Assembly: GCF_002878395.1 (NCBI RefSeq)
Contig: NC_061119.1
Coordinates: forward strand, 15,456,492 to 15,520,491
DNA length: 64,000 nucleotides
Direction: 5' to 3'
Source of the DNA: Capsicum annuum
Taxonomy: Eukaryota > Streptophyta > Magnoliopsida > Solanales > Solanaceae
This document shows positions 22,552 to 33,765 of the stretch, piece by piece. The number at the start of each line of letters is the position of its first letter. The stretch's first letter is position 1. The notes beneath the pieces are model-generated. The model was not told the DNA's origin, searched no databases, and was given only the letters and a program-made list of their open reading frames with translations. A program made the position numbers and the translations under genes.

Positions 22552-23293
22552 TATTTACAAATTGTTCAAAAGGACTTTCTATTTGTATTTTATTAATTTT
22601 ATTTTTTTCCGTTATTTTATGTTTTGTTGTTAATACATATAGATTTTTATATCTTGCTGAAAGTATTTTACTTCCTGGGGTTAATTCTATTCCTGATATT
22701 TTCAAATAAAATACTAATGATTTATCTATATTTTTATCTGTTATTTCTACTAAATAATTCGCACTTATTATAAATTAAAATTTTTGGTATATTAAATTTC
22801 CTTTTATAGCGGTTATTATACTTTTTTCTATAGGTTTTATAATTCTATCATATGTTAAATATAATTCAATTTGTGTATCTATTCCTTCTCTAAAACATGT
22901 TTTTATCAATATCTCTGTTCCTCCAAGGTGTAAATATTTTATTGGATGTTTACTTTTTATATCGTTTATTTCTTTATTAACTATTCTTTTTGTTACTAGT
23001 GGTATACTAGCTCTTCCTTTTGCATATCTATAATCTATTACATGTTCTTTTTGACTTACTACGTAGTATTCTTCCTTTTTTCTACTAAATATATTTTTTA
23101 TTGTTGGTATTTTAAATATTTTTTCTACACTTAAGTCTAACTCTTTTCCTTTTATTTCGTCAAATATATTACTGTCAAATATTTTTTTTTGATCTATTCC
23201 TTCTTCATTTAAATATTCTTCCTTTGTTATTATTTTTATATCTTCTTCAGTTATTTGGTTCATTTTTATATCTTCTTCAGTCATTTGATTCAT
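22552..23293 (-). pseudogene. Movement protein of copy A, truncated
   Basis: Starts at the ATG at 23293, which overlaps the end of the coat protein frame by 17 nt. The N-terminus has a repeated MNQMTEEDIK/MNQITEEDIK unit. It continues with YYVVSQKEHVIDYRYAKGRA, IPLVTKRIVNKEINDIKSKH, LHLGGTEILIKTCFREGID and IKGNLIYQKF, the conserved core of caulimovirid 30K movement proteins, which guide particles through plasmodesmata. A stop after IYQKF and a frameshift near 22550 precede the deletion junction, where the C-terminal part is lost. Confidence 0.7.
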
Positions 23294-25059
23294 CTAATTC
23301 ACTATCTATTTCATTATCTGTTTCATTCTCCGAAATTTCATATATACTACCTTCACTTTCTAATTCATAATTTATATAATCTATCGGCATATACTCTGTA
23401 TTTTCTATTTTTATTTCTGATATTTGTTTATTTTTTTGGGTTTTTTTGGTAATTTACAATCTGTAGCTAAATGTCCTAGTTTTCCACAATTATAACAAGT
23501 ACATTCTTTTATAGATTTCTTTTTCCTATATGCTCTTTTATGTTTATAATTTTTTACATAATATCTTTTTCTTGGTTTCTTATATTTATATTTTGATTTT
23601 TTGTATTTCTTATATTTCTTATGTCTTTTTCATTTCTTATAATATCTTTCTTAATATCCAAATTGAGGTGTTATTTTATCTTTGCAACATGCTAAATTTC
23701 TTATTAATGTTTTTTCCATTTTTATTTCTTCTCTATATTTTTCACATAGATTTCTATACTATTATTGTAAAAAATTTATTCTTGCTCCTAGGGGATCTAC
23801 TATTTTTGCTTCATCCAACGATTTATTATTTTTGAACTAAATGGTTCATATAATTTACTAAAATATAATTTTCTTATTTCTTTACTTTCTTCTATATTAT
23901 AGTTCCTTTATAATAATATTCTTTAAATGTGCACGTATACTCATCTATATAGCACTTATTACATATTGCTAATTTTAACATTAAATTTCTATACGTATCT
24001 TTCTCTTTATTTTGCTCTTCTTCTTCTGTTGTTATACTACTAAATTCTTCTTTTATAGCTATTTCATCTTTTTTCAATATTTTTGTTGGTAGTATTTTAG
24101 TAGGTATTGATGTTCTTCTGTTTTATTATCAGATCTTAATACTTGTTTACTTGCTTCGGCTAGGTTTAAAAACTATAATTTTACTGTTCCTATTAATGTT
24201 TTTTCTATATATTCTGGTGTATTTGTTGTATCTATTTTATTATCTAATAATTATTTTGACATGTATCCTACCCATAGTTGTATTGTTTTATTTGTGTCTA
24301 TTACATAGTCTAAATCTAAAAAGTTGTAATTAATTATTTGTTTTGGTGTCCATTTATTATATTCATCCTTTGGATTATATCTTTTAAACTTATTTTTGTA
24401 ATTATAGGTTGGTTTTCTTATTTCTGATATACTAGGTATTATATTTTTATCTAGAGTATTTACTTCTGCATTTATTAGTTCTAGATTTTCTTTATTAATT
24501 ACTTCTTGTTTTTCATTAATTTCTAGTTTTCCTATGTTTTCTAGAATTTCTGTATATGTTTCTCTATATTCCGAATCATAATTATCTGTTTCTTCAGCAT
24601 CTATTGTATTTATTTCTAATTCACTGGCTTCTGGTTCTTTATTTTTTATTTCTAATTTTTCTTTAAATTTATTTATTTCAATGAATAATTTTTGTTCTTT
24701 ATCTTTTTCTTCTTTTTCTTTGTGTCTTTTTTCATACAAATCTTTTAGCATTTGTAGTTCTTTTTCTAATTCAGCAATCCTACTATTTTTAGTTTCTTCT
24801 ATTTTTCATATTATTTCTATGGTTTGTTGTTTTATTTTATCTATTTCCTTTTTCTGTCGATCTCTTCGTTTTCTCTTTTTATTCTTACCATGGCTGCCAA
24901 CTTATCTTCTAATTTTAATTCTTCTTTTTCTAACATTAAATATAAATGTTCACCTATTTTATTATATCTCTTTCCTAAATTAGAGAATTCTATTTTTATT
25001 TTTAATCCTTCATTATTTTCATATGTTTTTACGTTTATTATAAATTCTTCTTTGTTCAT
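23277..25059 (-). pseudogene. Coat protein of copy A, broken
   Basis: Begins MNKEEFIINVKTYENNEGL. A long charged coiled-coil-like region follows (MLKDLYEKRHKEKEEKDKEQ), then an acidic stretch (SELEINTIDAEETDNYDSE) and the core QIINYNFLDLDYVIDTN, TIQLWVGYMSK. A CCHC zinc knuckle, CYNCGKLGHLATDC-like, is at 23456-23503, after a Lys/Arg-rich stretch. The C-terminus is acidic and ends at 23277. Acidic flanks around a basic CCHC region are typical of caulimovirid capsid proteins. At least three frame breaks are present. Confidence 0.7.
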
Positions 25060-25065
25060 TTTATT

Positions 25066-25284
25066 TTAATGTATATAGGTTATGTTGATATATATATATT
25101 CTAGACTATCTATTGTTGATTCTAAATTTGATATTTCTTCTTTTTGTGCATTTATTGAGTTTTTACTAACTCTGACAATTATGTTATACTGTAGTCTTTC
25201 AATCCTTATTTTTAATTCTTTACATTTTTTAGATATTATTTGTTTTAATTCTTTATATTGTTGTGGTTTTTGTATGTTATTCAT
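25066..25284 (-). CDS. Pararetrovirus ORF1, copy A
   Basis: 72 codons, intact: begins MNNIQKPQQYKELKQIISKK and ends NITYIH. Lys/Glu/Ile-rich and probably helical. It is the first ORF after the primer site and ends 7 nt before the coat protein ATG (25059). A small first ORF of unknown function precedes the structural genes in several caulimovirids. The same ORF in copy B has one stop. Function unknown. Confidence 0.55.
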   Translation of the reverse strand: MNNIQKPQQYKELKQIISKKCKELKIRIERLQYNIIVRVSKNSINAQKEEISNLESTIDSLEYIYINITYIH

Positions 25285-25404
25285 CTAAACAAATATTATA
25301 AATATTGTTTTGGTGAATATCTAAATTTAGTTGTTTCATAATTAATAAATTAATCAAATAAATTCAAATATATACATACTACTTCTGTAACTTTAATTAG
25401 CATA

Positions 25405-25418
25405 GGCTCTAGTATCAA
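25405..25418 (-). promoter_or_regulatory. Degenerate tRNA-Met primer-binding site between copies A and B
   Basis: The minus strand reads TTGATACTAGAGCC where caulimovirids use TGGTATCAGAGC. The position just after the conserved AATTG/TAGGGGGTGCGGATAA motif matches copy B (34091-34104) and copy C (58004-58016). Several mutations. Confidence 0.6.
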
Positions 25419-25549
25419 TTGTAGGAGGTGCGGATAACTTGGGTATTAAATAGATCTATTATAGCTCTAATGGATCTATTTTTATTTGTACTTGGATATT
25501 TCTTACTCTAAATATTTTTATTTTATTAATGGTCATATCTTGGAGGGTG

Positions 25550-25775
25550 ATTATGTGGTAATTGATTAAAAGCTTTACTACAGTATTCTTTAGTTTTTTC
25601 TCTTAGTCTTTTAATTCTTCTATATTATTTTGGAGGTATTCTAAATATTCTATATCTTTTATTCTAAAATATTCAATTAAATTTTTTTTTCATAAGTATC
25701 TCTGTTGTATCTTATTTCTTCCATATCTTGTCTCGAATATTTTAAATACTCATAGTCTATCATTTCATCCTAAAG
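25550..25775 (-). pseudogene. Leader ORF Y2, copy B, broken
   Basis: Starts MIDYEYLKYSRQDMEEI and ends LREKTKEYCSKAFNQLPH, matching the Y2 ORF of copy A. Indels around 25680-25740 shift the frame in the middle. It is the last leader ORF before the primer site. Confidence 0.5.
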
Positions 25776-25959
25776 TAGTTGTGATACTGCAAATTTCTTT
25801 GTAATAATTTATTCTAATTGCACTATATCTGATATTAAATTCTAGGTTATCTATTTCGTTAATTATCCTATCTTTTTCGTCTATGAATAATTCTATATCT
25901 AAATCATATTCTAAAATGTTTTTTAATTCTAATTGTTTTATAGTTTTATTTATCCAAAT

Positions 25960-26066
25960 TAATCTTTCTTTTAATTGTTCTGTTCCTTTTCTAAGCTGGT
26001 TTTATAATTAATTTCTTCGTATAGCCAACTTTGTTTTTCTCTAACTCTTTGAATATATTCTAGCAT
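25960..26066 (-). pseudogene. Leader ORF Z, copy B, partial
   Basis: Begins MLEYIQRVREKQSWLYEEIN, three bases after the stop of ORF X2 and in the same frame. Copy C has the intact counterpart (MLEYIRKTRENQENLNNEIN, 58284-58469). The downstream part in copy B is frameshifted near 25980. Helical, charged, unknown function. Confidence 0.5.
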
Positions 26067-26076
26067 TTCTTAATCC

Positions 26077-26285
26077 GTATAATACCCATCTGAATAATTA
26101 TCTAGGAAGTAATAATGATTGCCATCACTTAAGTATATTTCTCCTAACTCGTCTTCTATCTGATTTATATCGAACTCTTCATCTTCAATGTTAAATATTT
26201 TTTTCCATATTATTTTCTTTACGTCTATAATTTCTATATCTCTAAGTATGTATAAAACTAGTACTTCAAAATTGTCTGTCTTTTA
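26077..26285 (-). CDS. Leader ORF X2, copy B
   Basis: Open reading stretch with no clear ATG. It reads TDNFEVLVLYILRDIEIIDV, then KKIIWKKIFNIEDEEFD and an acidic tail ending NYSDGYYTD. It is plainly related to ORF X1 just upstream (VDKFKILVLYVLKDIEIIDI). The acidic tail is absent from X1. The stop TAA is followed at once by the ATG of ORF Z, as in copy C. Function unknown; translation would need reinitiation or a non-AUG start. Confidence 0.5.
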
Positions 26286-26291
26286 GGTGGG

Positions 26292-26492
26292 CTAATTAAA
26301 TGCTTTTTCATAATTTTCTTTAGTTGTTTGTTTTAATCTTATTAATTCTTCTATATTTTCATTAAGGTATTCTATATATTTTATATTTTTGGTTCTCATA
26401 TATTCTTCTAAATTGGTTTTCATTCGTTTTTCTATTAATTGTATATTTTTCATATCCATTTTCCAATATTCTAAATATACGTAATTTATCAT
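26292..26492 (-). CDS. Leader ORF Y1, copy B
   Basis: 66 intact codons beginning MINYVYLEYWKMDMKNIQLI, with EEYMRTKNIKYIEYLNENIE and LKQTTKENYEKAFN. The start codon overlaps the stop of ORF X1 as ATGA. The same overlap is seen at the X1/Y1 junction of copy C (58840-58843). Charged and probably coiled-coil. Related to Y2, so an X-Y gene pair appears duplicated in the leader. No known family recognised. Confidence 0.6.
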   Translation of the reverse strand: MINYVYLEYWKMDMKNIQLIEKRMKTNLEEYMRTKNIKYIEYLNENIEELIRLKQTTKENYEKAFN

Positions 26493-26740
26493 GGTTGATG
26501 TGTAGGTTTGGTATGTAAGTATTTATAAGAGTAGTTAGGTAGGTGAGGTATGTAATTTATTCTAGTCATAAAATATTTATCAAATATTTTTTCCAATATG
26601 ATTTTTCTTATATCTATAATTTCTATATCCTTAAGTACATACAAAACAAGTATTTTAAATTTATCTACCAATTCGTCAGATAAATAAGTATTCATTTTCA
26701 TATGATGCTTTTTCAAAATATTCCCTTCAATCATAGACAT
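26489..26740 (-). CDS. Leader ORF X1, copy B
   Basis: 83 intact codons. The core ELVDKFKILVLYVLKDIEII, then DIRKIILEKIFDKY, then YIPHLPNYSYKYL near the C-terminus. Copy C has the same ORF (58840-59031) with well-conserved protein but many base differences. It lies downstream of the TATA box and upstream of the primer site, so it would be in the 5' leader of the pregenomic RNA. No domain recognised. Confidence 0.6.
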   Translation of the reverse strand: MSMIEGNILKKHHMKMNTYLSDELVDKFKILVLYVLKDIEIIDIRKIILEKIFDKYFMTRINYIPHLPNYSYKYLHTKPTHQP

Positions 26741-26772
26741 AACGAAATATGATCATTTTAGATTACTATATA

Positions 26773-26964
26773 CTAGATTATTCTTAAATAACATATTCTT
26801 CGGTCACTATTAGTATGGTAATCTGGATACTTTCCCTTAAACAGCGCCTTTACTCTGGCTACTCTGCTATCACGGCTTTCTTGCCTCACCGGTTTCACCT
26901 TTACGATGGCATAGTTCTTAGGGATCTTTATCCTTTTCCACTTTGCTAATAAACTTCTTAACAT
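26773..26964 (-). CDS. Leader ORF W, copy B (small basic protein)
   Basis: 63 codons beginning MLRSLLAKWKRIKIPKNYAI, rich in Lys and Arg (KVKPVRQESRDSRVARVKAL). It is the first sizable ORF after the predicted RNA start. The copy C counterpart (start 59296) keeps MLRSLL and YAILKVKPMRQE but is frameshifted in the middle. A small nucleic-acid-binding role is possible but only inferred from charge. Confidence 0.4.
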   Translation of the reverse strand: MLRSLLAKWKRIKIPKNYAIVKVKPVRQESRDSRVARVKALFKGKYPDYHTNSDRRICYLRII

Positions 26965-27230
26965 GTTATTTTTCGAATAATTCTACTATAAAGCAACTAA
27001 CATGAACTTATTTTATCATATCATGATTGTTAGGAATTTATGAATTTAGCTATTCATAATCATAAATAAATATACCTTTTCTGGTAGGTTTGATAATTCT
27101 AAGCTTTGTTCATCGATAACTCTTTCCATTGAAATATACCTGTTTTTAATAAATATTCAAAAGTTTGTTGTGAAAGAAGAGTGTTTCCTTCAACACATGA
27201 AGGCTTGCTTTCATTCTGCCTTCGATGCCT

Positions 27231-27242
27231 TGTATTTATAAT
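27231..27242 (-). promoter_or_regulatory. TATA box of the pregenomic RNA promoter, copy B
   Basis: The minus strand reads ATTATAAATACA. The sequence just downstream (AGGCAGAATG, AAGCAAGCCTT, TGTTGAAGG on the minus strand) is shared with copy C around 59490-59555, which supports a conserved core promoter and start region. It lies between the transactivator-like gene and the leader ORFs. Confidence 0.6.
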
Positions 27243-27644
27243 GTTCAAAAAACGCGTAAACTTTTTACATCTTTACACGTATAACTTTACACGTAACCTA
27301 CCTACTTCAAAAAGTCTTCTAAAAAGACAAAAACTAATTAAATCCTATAAATGTCTATACAATTTCAGACTAAGCTATGAATAGCTTTACAAAAAGTCTT
27401 TCTACATGAAGACAAAAACTAAAATATCTAAGACTAATAATGACACATGTTTGCCAAAAGTCTTAAAGTAAATAGTATCTAATAAATAATTTACGTAAAG
27501 TTTTCAATAAAAAGTATCTATTTTTCCATATGTCACTTTCAACTTTAATTAACTTGTCTCTCTATTATTGCTCCGTTGTTATCTTTTTCTTCTCGTATTT
27601 GATGTTTTTCTATCTTCTTTCCAGCAGTTATGCTTATCTTCATT

Positions 27645-28888
27645 CTAGCTGTACGCCTGGTATAACATTATTTTCTCCTTTACATCTCGAACATTGATGG
27701 TCTGGATATTTATGTCTAATTATCTTGCAATATCTTGTTAATAATCCGTCTGAAATAAATTCTTTCTTAATTGCTTTTGCAATAGATTATTTTTCTGGGT
27801 TAAGTAACGTCATTGTCCATTGTCTGACATCTTCCATATCTATTTGTCGCAGTTCTCTTGAATTTGAATAAATCATTTTATGGTCTCTTGAATAATAGCT
27901 CCATATTGGGTTTCCATTGATATAATTATTTGCTGATTCTTGAATAATTGTAGCTAGTCCAATAAGTCGTTTATTTGTGTAGAAATCAGGTATTTCAATT
28001 CTGGATATCTCTGGCTGCTGTACAATATCTTTCGGTATAATCATATCTCTGGTTAATCCTATTTTTACAACTTGTATAACTGGCTTGATCTCGTCGTATA
28101 ATATCTCTGCTAATGCAGTATAAAACTTTATATAAAATAGATTTCCTTTGGTTACTCTTTTATAAGTGGTGAATATTTTATGTAATTCTTCCATAGCTGA
28201 TAGTTCTTCTCTATATTGGGTATATATGGTATTTAATAATCCATAGTCGAAACAAGTTTTTATTAAGCTTAGGTTAGTTTTGGGTAGTGCAATTCGCTTG
28301 TTATGACCTTGTAATCTTTGGGTTATATAATTTGTGTTTGGTTCTTGGATATCTGTATCTCTGGGGTTAAGGTTTAGAAAAGTTTGTACTTTATAGATAT
28401 TTTCTATGTATCCTCGGGCTAGATGGTTATAAGTTTTTTTTATCTTAGTTCAAACTATCTCGATATGTGGTAATTTGTGGGGGTATGTACAAGGTTTTTT
28501 TTTTTTTTTGTATTTTTGGTATAAATGGCTTCTCAAATATCTTATTCATGTTCATGTTCTGGTATCTTTGTCCACTAACTCCTTTGCTTGTACCTGCAAT
28601 TGTAGATTGATAAACGTTATGGGTTTTATGGAGTGTCCCAACGTCTCCTTTTAGCTCTGAAATTTTAATGTCTTCCCGTCGACGTAGCTCTGCACACTGC
28701 TGAGCTAGTTGATTTGTAGCTTCAGACTTCAGTTTAACTTCATTAGTCTTTAGCTTTTCTATTTCATTACCCATACTGTCCACTTTCATTGAAAACGTAG
28801 TTAGGGTTTTGAGTATCTTTTCTAAAGCATCATCTTCTATTATATCAATCTGTGTAGCTTTGTCTTGATATGTAATCTTCAATAACAT
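27645..28888 (-). pseudogene. Transactivator/viroplasmin-like protein, copy B, frameshifted
   Basis: N-terminal half (28445-28888): MLLKITYQDKATQIDIIEDD, then a heptad-like coiled coil with MKVDSMGNEIEKLKTNE. C-terminal half (27787-28194): MEELHKIFTTYKRVTKGNLF, KRLIGLATIIQESANNYING and IWSYYSRDHKMIYSNSRELR. The halves are in different frames, with the break near the long homopolymer at 28497-28510. A stop after LLNPEK precedes the last part. Position downstream of RNase H and the overlap of its start with that gene fit the caulimovirid transactivator, which permits polycistronic translation. The assignment is by position and wording, not by a diagnostic motif. Confidence 0.55.
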
Positions 28889-30766
28889 TTTTGTTAGTAC
28901 TAATTACTTCAATTGTAAATATAAAATTTAATTTATTCAATACTAGTCTCCAAATCTCTTTGGTTGTAACTGAATTTTGTATTTTCTTTGTTAGCTACCA
29001 CCGAACCTGGGTATTATCTGTTCTCACAATAAATTTATTATATACAATATATGGTTCAAAGGCTAATAAACATTTATATAATGAACATAATTCTTGTCCA
29101 TTTATTTCTCATTTTATTTCTGTTTCATTAAACGTACCTGAGTAGTAACTGCAATGATGTTCTACTTTTTCATTTTCGTATCTATATTTAAGTATTCCTC
29201 CATAACTATATTCACTTGCATCTTCTTCTACTATACATGTAAATTTTTTATTTTCATCTGTGAATTGTAATTTTGGTAACTTTTTACAAAGTTTTTTATT
29301 TTTTGAACTTATTTTTTATCTTCTTTGTTGTAATTATATTCTACATCCTTTTTTAATTTTTTCTATAAAGGATTTAGGTTTTCTGCTAATTTTGGTATAT
29401 ATTCTCTTACTTGGTTTACTAATCCTTAAAATGATTATAATTTCTTTTTTTGTATCTAATTCTTCTTTTAAATTTATTATTTTTTTTACTATATGTTATT
29501 GCATTTTCACTCAACTTTTATCTATTTGTATTCCTAAAAACTCTATCTGGTTTTTCATAATTTCGGCTTTTTTTCACTTAAACTTATTCCCAATTTTTCT
29601 GTTATATCTGTAAATTGTTCTAATAATTTTAAATGTTCCTCTTTAGTTTTTGTATATAGTAGTATATCATCAATGTATACTATACAATTAGGTAATTGTT
29701 TCAAATAACTATCCATAAAATGTTGATATCTACCTGGTGCATTTTTATATCCAAATGGCAATACGTTCTATTCATAAAATCCTTGTGGTACCGTAAATGA
29801 GGTTAATTCCTTAGATTTTTCTTCTAACTTTAAGTGGTAAAATCCTGATTTACAGTCAAATTTACTAAAATAGTTATATCCTTGTATTTGTCTTATTTGT
29901 AATATCTTATTTGATATTGGATAATTATATGTCATAGTTTTTGCATTTAGGTTTTTATAATCAATAACCATTCTACTTTTTTCTCTTTTTTGTTCACTAT
30001 GTTTATTTACTATAAATGTTGGACTATTGTGTTTAATATTGCTTTTTTGTATATACTGTTTTTCTATTTATATGCATTTTAAATTCTTTTAAATCGTCAA
30101 AATTATATGTTAATGGTTTTTGAGTTATTATGCTATTTCTATCTATTAATTCAATTTTTATAGTAGTTTATGTTTTTTCCATCCTTTTAATGGATCTTCA
30201 CTATATAATTGTCTTAATTTTTTCTTTATTATTTCTACCTTATTTTTTGAAAATATAGTTATTTCTTTTTTATTTATCGAAAATACAACTAGTTCTACTG
30301 TGTCTTCTGTACTTTTTATATTTTCTAACTTTTGTATAATTTTTTCACTTCCTTCTATCCAATTAGTCTTCTTTCTTATTTTATTAATAACTCTTTTTGC
30401 TCTTACTTTTTGTTTACATGGTGTTGTAAACCACCAATCTGTTTTAGTTATTATATATGAGTATAATTTATCTAAAAATGACATTCCTAAAAACATATCT
30501 TTTGATGTTAGTTCATAATTATAGAGTTCTTCTATTGTTATTATTTTATCCCATATTTGTATTTTTACATTTTTAGCTTTATATGTAATTAAGCTTCCTT
30601 CACCATTAAATTCTTTGACTACTATTAGTGTTTTTAATTTATCCATTTACTTTCTGGTTAATAGTTGTATCTACATAAGTTTGCTTCTGCTCCTGTATCT
30701 ATCATAGGTGTATAATACCTATTATAATATCCTTCTACTATTATTTTTACAAGTACATATTTTCAT
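28845..30766 (-). pseudogene. Protease-RT-RNase H polyprotein, copy B, broken
   Basis: From 30766: aspartic protease with MIDTGAEANLC, then LLGMSFL-type and WWFTTPCKQKVRAKR segments. RT fragments (29768-29971, 29555-29761) contain VIDYKNLNAKTMTYNYPI, FSKFDCKSGFYHLKLEE, MPFGYKNAPGRYQHFMD and the catalytic YIDDILLY. RNase H (about 28900-29260) keeps DASEYSYGG and a NLCSLYKCLLAFEP-type segment. Breaks: an indel in the first codons, several frameshifts in RT and RNase H. When active this protein would cleave viral polyproteins and copy the RNA to DNA. Confidence 0.75.
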
Positions 30767-30769
30767 ATC

Positions 30770-31996
30770 ATGTTAAAGTTCTTTTTATGAATAATCTTTC
30801 TTTATTATATGTTATAGATAATTGTGCATGTTCTATATTGTATGGTTTTACTTATTCTAACCATTTTATTCCTAATATTATGTCTGCTTTTTGCATTTCT
30901 TCCTTTATTTCAAATTCTATTTTTATTTTTCTGAATCCTATTATAATTTCTTTTTTTGGGCATATATCACTATTAGATTTTATTTCTTCACTTTTTTCTA
31001 GATATTTTGCTATATAATTTTCTTTTTGTCGTGTGTTTAAGAGTATTAAATATTATTTTTCATTTATTGTTCCTATTATGTAATATTGATTTAAATTAAC
31101 TATTGATGTTGTTTCATAACTTGTTCTTTTTTATGAGCTTGATAATTCTGATTTTTCATGAGCTATTCTTTTTGTTGTACTTATTCTATCATTTATTATT
31201 TCTAAATCTTCTTCTATATCAATGTCTTTGTAATTATAATCATTATTATCAATTGTTTTTACATATTGTTCAAAAGGACTTTCTATTTGTATTTTATTAA
31301 TTTTATTTTTTCCCGTTATTTTATGTTTTGTTGTTAATGCATATAGATTTTTACATCTTGCATTAAATATTTTACTTTCCAGGGTTAGTTCTATTCCTGA
31401 TATTTTTCAATATAATACTAATAATTTATCTATATTTTTATTTATTATTGCTACTGAATAATTCACACTTATTATAAATTTAAAATTTTGGTATATTAAA
31501 TTTCCTTTTATAGCAGTTATTATACTTTTTTCTATAGGTTTTATAATTCTATCATCTGCTAAATATAATTCTATTGGTATATCTATTCCTTCTCTAAAAC
31601 ATGCTTTTATCAATATCTCTGTTCCTTCAAGGTGTACATATTTTATTGGGTGTTTACTTTTTATATCGTTTATTTCTTTATTAACTATTCTTTTTGTTAC
31701 TAGTGGTATACTAGCTCTTCCTTTTGCATATCTATAATCTATTACATGTTCTTTTTGACTTACTACATAGTATTCTTCTTTTCTTCTACTAAATATATTT
31801 TTTATTGTTGGTATTTTAAATATTTTTCTACACTTAAGTCTAACTCTTTTCCTTTTATTTCATCAAATATATTACTGTCAAATATTATTTTTTGATCTGT
31901 TCCTTCTTCATTTAAATATTCTTCCTTTGTTATTATTTTTATATCTTCTTCAGTTATTTGGTTCATTTTTATATCTTTTTCAGTCATTTGATTCAT
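30770..31996 (-). pseudogene. Movement protein with C-terminal protease-like domain, copy B, broken
   Basis: Starts at ATG 31996 (MNQMTEKDIKMNQITEEDIK), overlapping the coat frame. Continues with IKACFREGIDIPIELYLADD and AIKGNLIYQNFKFII. After a Ser/Thr-rich spacer comes a second domain near 31090-30790 with LLNTRQKENYIAKYL and an ADIILGIKWLE-like segment, resembling a retropepsin whose catalytic Asp is Asn. Several stops and indels interrupt it. Copy C has the same arrangement in a single open frame. Confidence 0.65.
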
Positions 31997-33759
31997 CTAA
32001 TTCACTATCTATTTCATTATCTGTTTCATTTTTCGAAATTTCATATATACTACCTTCACTTTCTAATTCATAATCTATATAATCTATCTGCATATATTCT
32101 GTGTTTTCTATTTTTTTTTTATATTTGTTTATTTTTTGGGTTTTTTTGGTAATTTACAATCTCTAGCTACATGTCCTAGTTTTCCACAATTATAACAAGT
32201 ACATTCTTTTATAGATTTCATTTTCCTATATGGTCTTTTATGTTTATAATTTTTTACATAATATCTTTTTCTTGGTTTCTTATATTTATATTTTGATTTT
32301 TTGTATTTCTTATATTTCTGATGTCTTTTTCTTTTCTTATAATATCTTTCTTAACATCCAAATTGAGGTGTTATTTTATCTTTGCAACATGCTAAATTTC
32401 TTATTAATGTTTTTTCCAATTTTATTTCTTCTCTATATTTTTCACATAGATTACTATACCATTGTTGTAAAATATTATTATTGCTCCTTGGGTATCTACT
32501 ATTTTGCTTCATCCCAACTCTTTATTATTTTTGAACTAAATGGTTCAGGTAATTTACTAAAATATAATCTTCTTATTTCTTTACTTTCTTCTATATTATA
32601 GTTCCTTTATAATAATATTCTTTAAATGCACACGTATACTCATCTATACAACACATATTACATATTGCTAATTTTAACATTAAATTCCTATTCGTATCTT
32701 TCTCTTTATTTTGCTCTTCTTCTTCTGTTGTTATACTACTAAATTCTTCTCTTATAGCTATTTTATATTTTTTCAATATTTCCATTGGTAGTATTTTTGT
32801 AGGTATTGATGTTCCTTCTGTTTTATTATCAAATCTTAGTACTTTTTTACTCGCTTCGGCTAGGTTTAAAAACCATATTTTTACTGTTCTATTAATGTCT
32901 TTTCTATATATTCTGGTATATTTGTTGTATCTATTTTATTATCTAATAATTGTTTTGACATGTATCCTACCCATAGTTGTATTGTTTTATTTGTGTCTAT
33001 TACACAGTCTAAATCTAAAAAGTTGTAATTAATTATTTGTTTTGGTGTCCATTTATTATTCATCCTTTGGGTTATATCTTTTAAACTTATTTTTGTAGTT
33101 ATAGGTTGGTTTTCTTATTTCTGATGTACTAGGTATTATATTTTTATCTAGTGTATTTACTTCTGTATTTATTAATTCTAGATTTTCTTTATTAATTACT
33201 TCTTGTTTTTCATTAATTTCTAGCTTTCCTATGTTTTCTAGAATTTCTGTATATGTTTCACTATCTTCCGAATCATAATTATCTGTTTCTTCAGCATCTA
33301 TTGTATTTATTTCTAATTCACTGATTTTTGGTTCTTTATTTTTTATTGCTAATTTTTCTTTAAATTGATTTATTTCAATTAATAATTTTTGTTCTTTATC
33401 TTTTTGTTCTTTTTCTTTGTGTCTTTTTTCATACAAATCTTTTAGCATTTGTAGTTCTTTTTCTAATTCAGCAATTCTACTATTTTTAGTTTCTTCTATT
33501 TTTCGTATTTCTTCTGTGGTTTGTTGTTTTATTTTATCTATTTCCTTTTTTTCTGTCTATCTCTTCGTTTTTTTCTTTCTATTCTTACCATGGCTGCCAA
33601 CTTATCTTCTAATTTTTATTCTTTTTTTTCTAACATTAAATATAAATGTTCACCTATTTTCTTATATTTCCTTGCCAAATTAGAGAATTCTATTTTTATT
33701 TTTAATCCTTCATGATTTTCATATATTTTTTCATCTATTGTAAATTCTTCTTTGTTCAT
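31980..33759 (-). pseudogene. Coat protein of copy B, broken
   Basis: Same architecture as in copy A: coiled-coil N-terminus, MLKDLYEKRHKEKEQKDKEQ, acidic region with ETDNYDSEDSETYTEI, core QIINYNFLDLDCVIDTN, CCHC knuckle CYNCGKLGHVARDC at 32156-32203, and acidic C-terminus ending in a stop at 31980 that overlaps the movement protein start. The second half of the CCHC motif is better preserved than in copy A. Frame breaks near 33060, 33600 and 32880. Confidence 0.7.
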
Positions 33760-33765
33760 TTTATT

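Larger units (their letters stand above)
21963..25428 (-). mobile_element. Pararetrovirus copy A, internally deleted
   Basis: Carries ORF1, coat protein, the zinc knuckle and most of the movement protein. It then jumps at about 22551 directly into leader sequence equivalent to about 25935 of copy B. Protease, RT, RNase H, the transactivator-like gene, TATA box and first leader ORFs are missing, about 5.3 kb relative to copy B. The breakpoint shares ATTGT with both parental positions. The left end stops at the primer-site region (ACCAATTATAAAGGGGTGCGG). Confidence 0.8.

Noticed and set aside
22000..25300. Many plus-strand ORFs rich in Phe, Leu, Ile and Tyr that look like membrane proteins
   Set aside because: They are reverse complements of AT-rich, Lys/Glu/Ile-rich viral genes on the minus strand; none has recognisable motifs.
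27180..27600. Possible host gene promoter
   Set aside because: The TATA box and downstream sequence are shared with viral copy C, so this is the viral promoter region.
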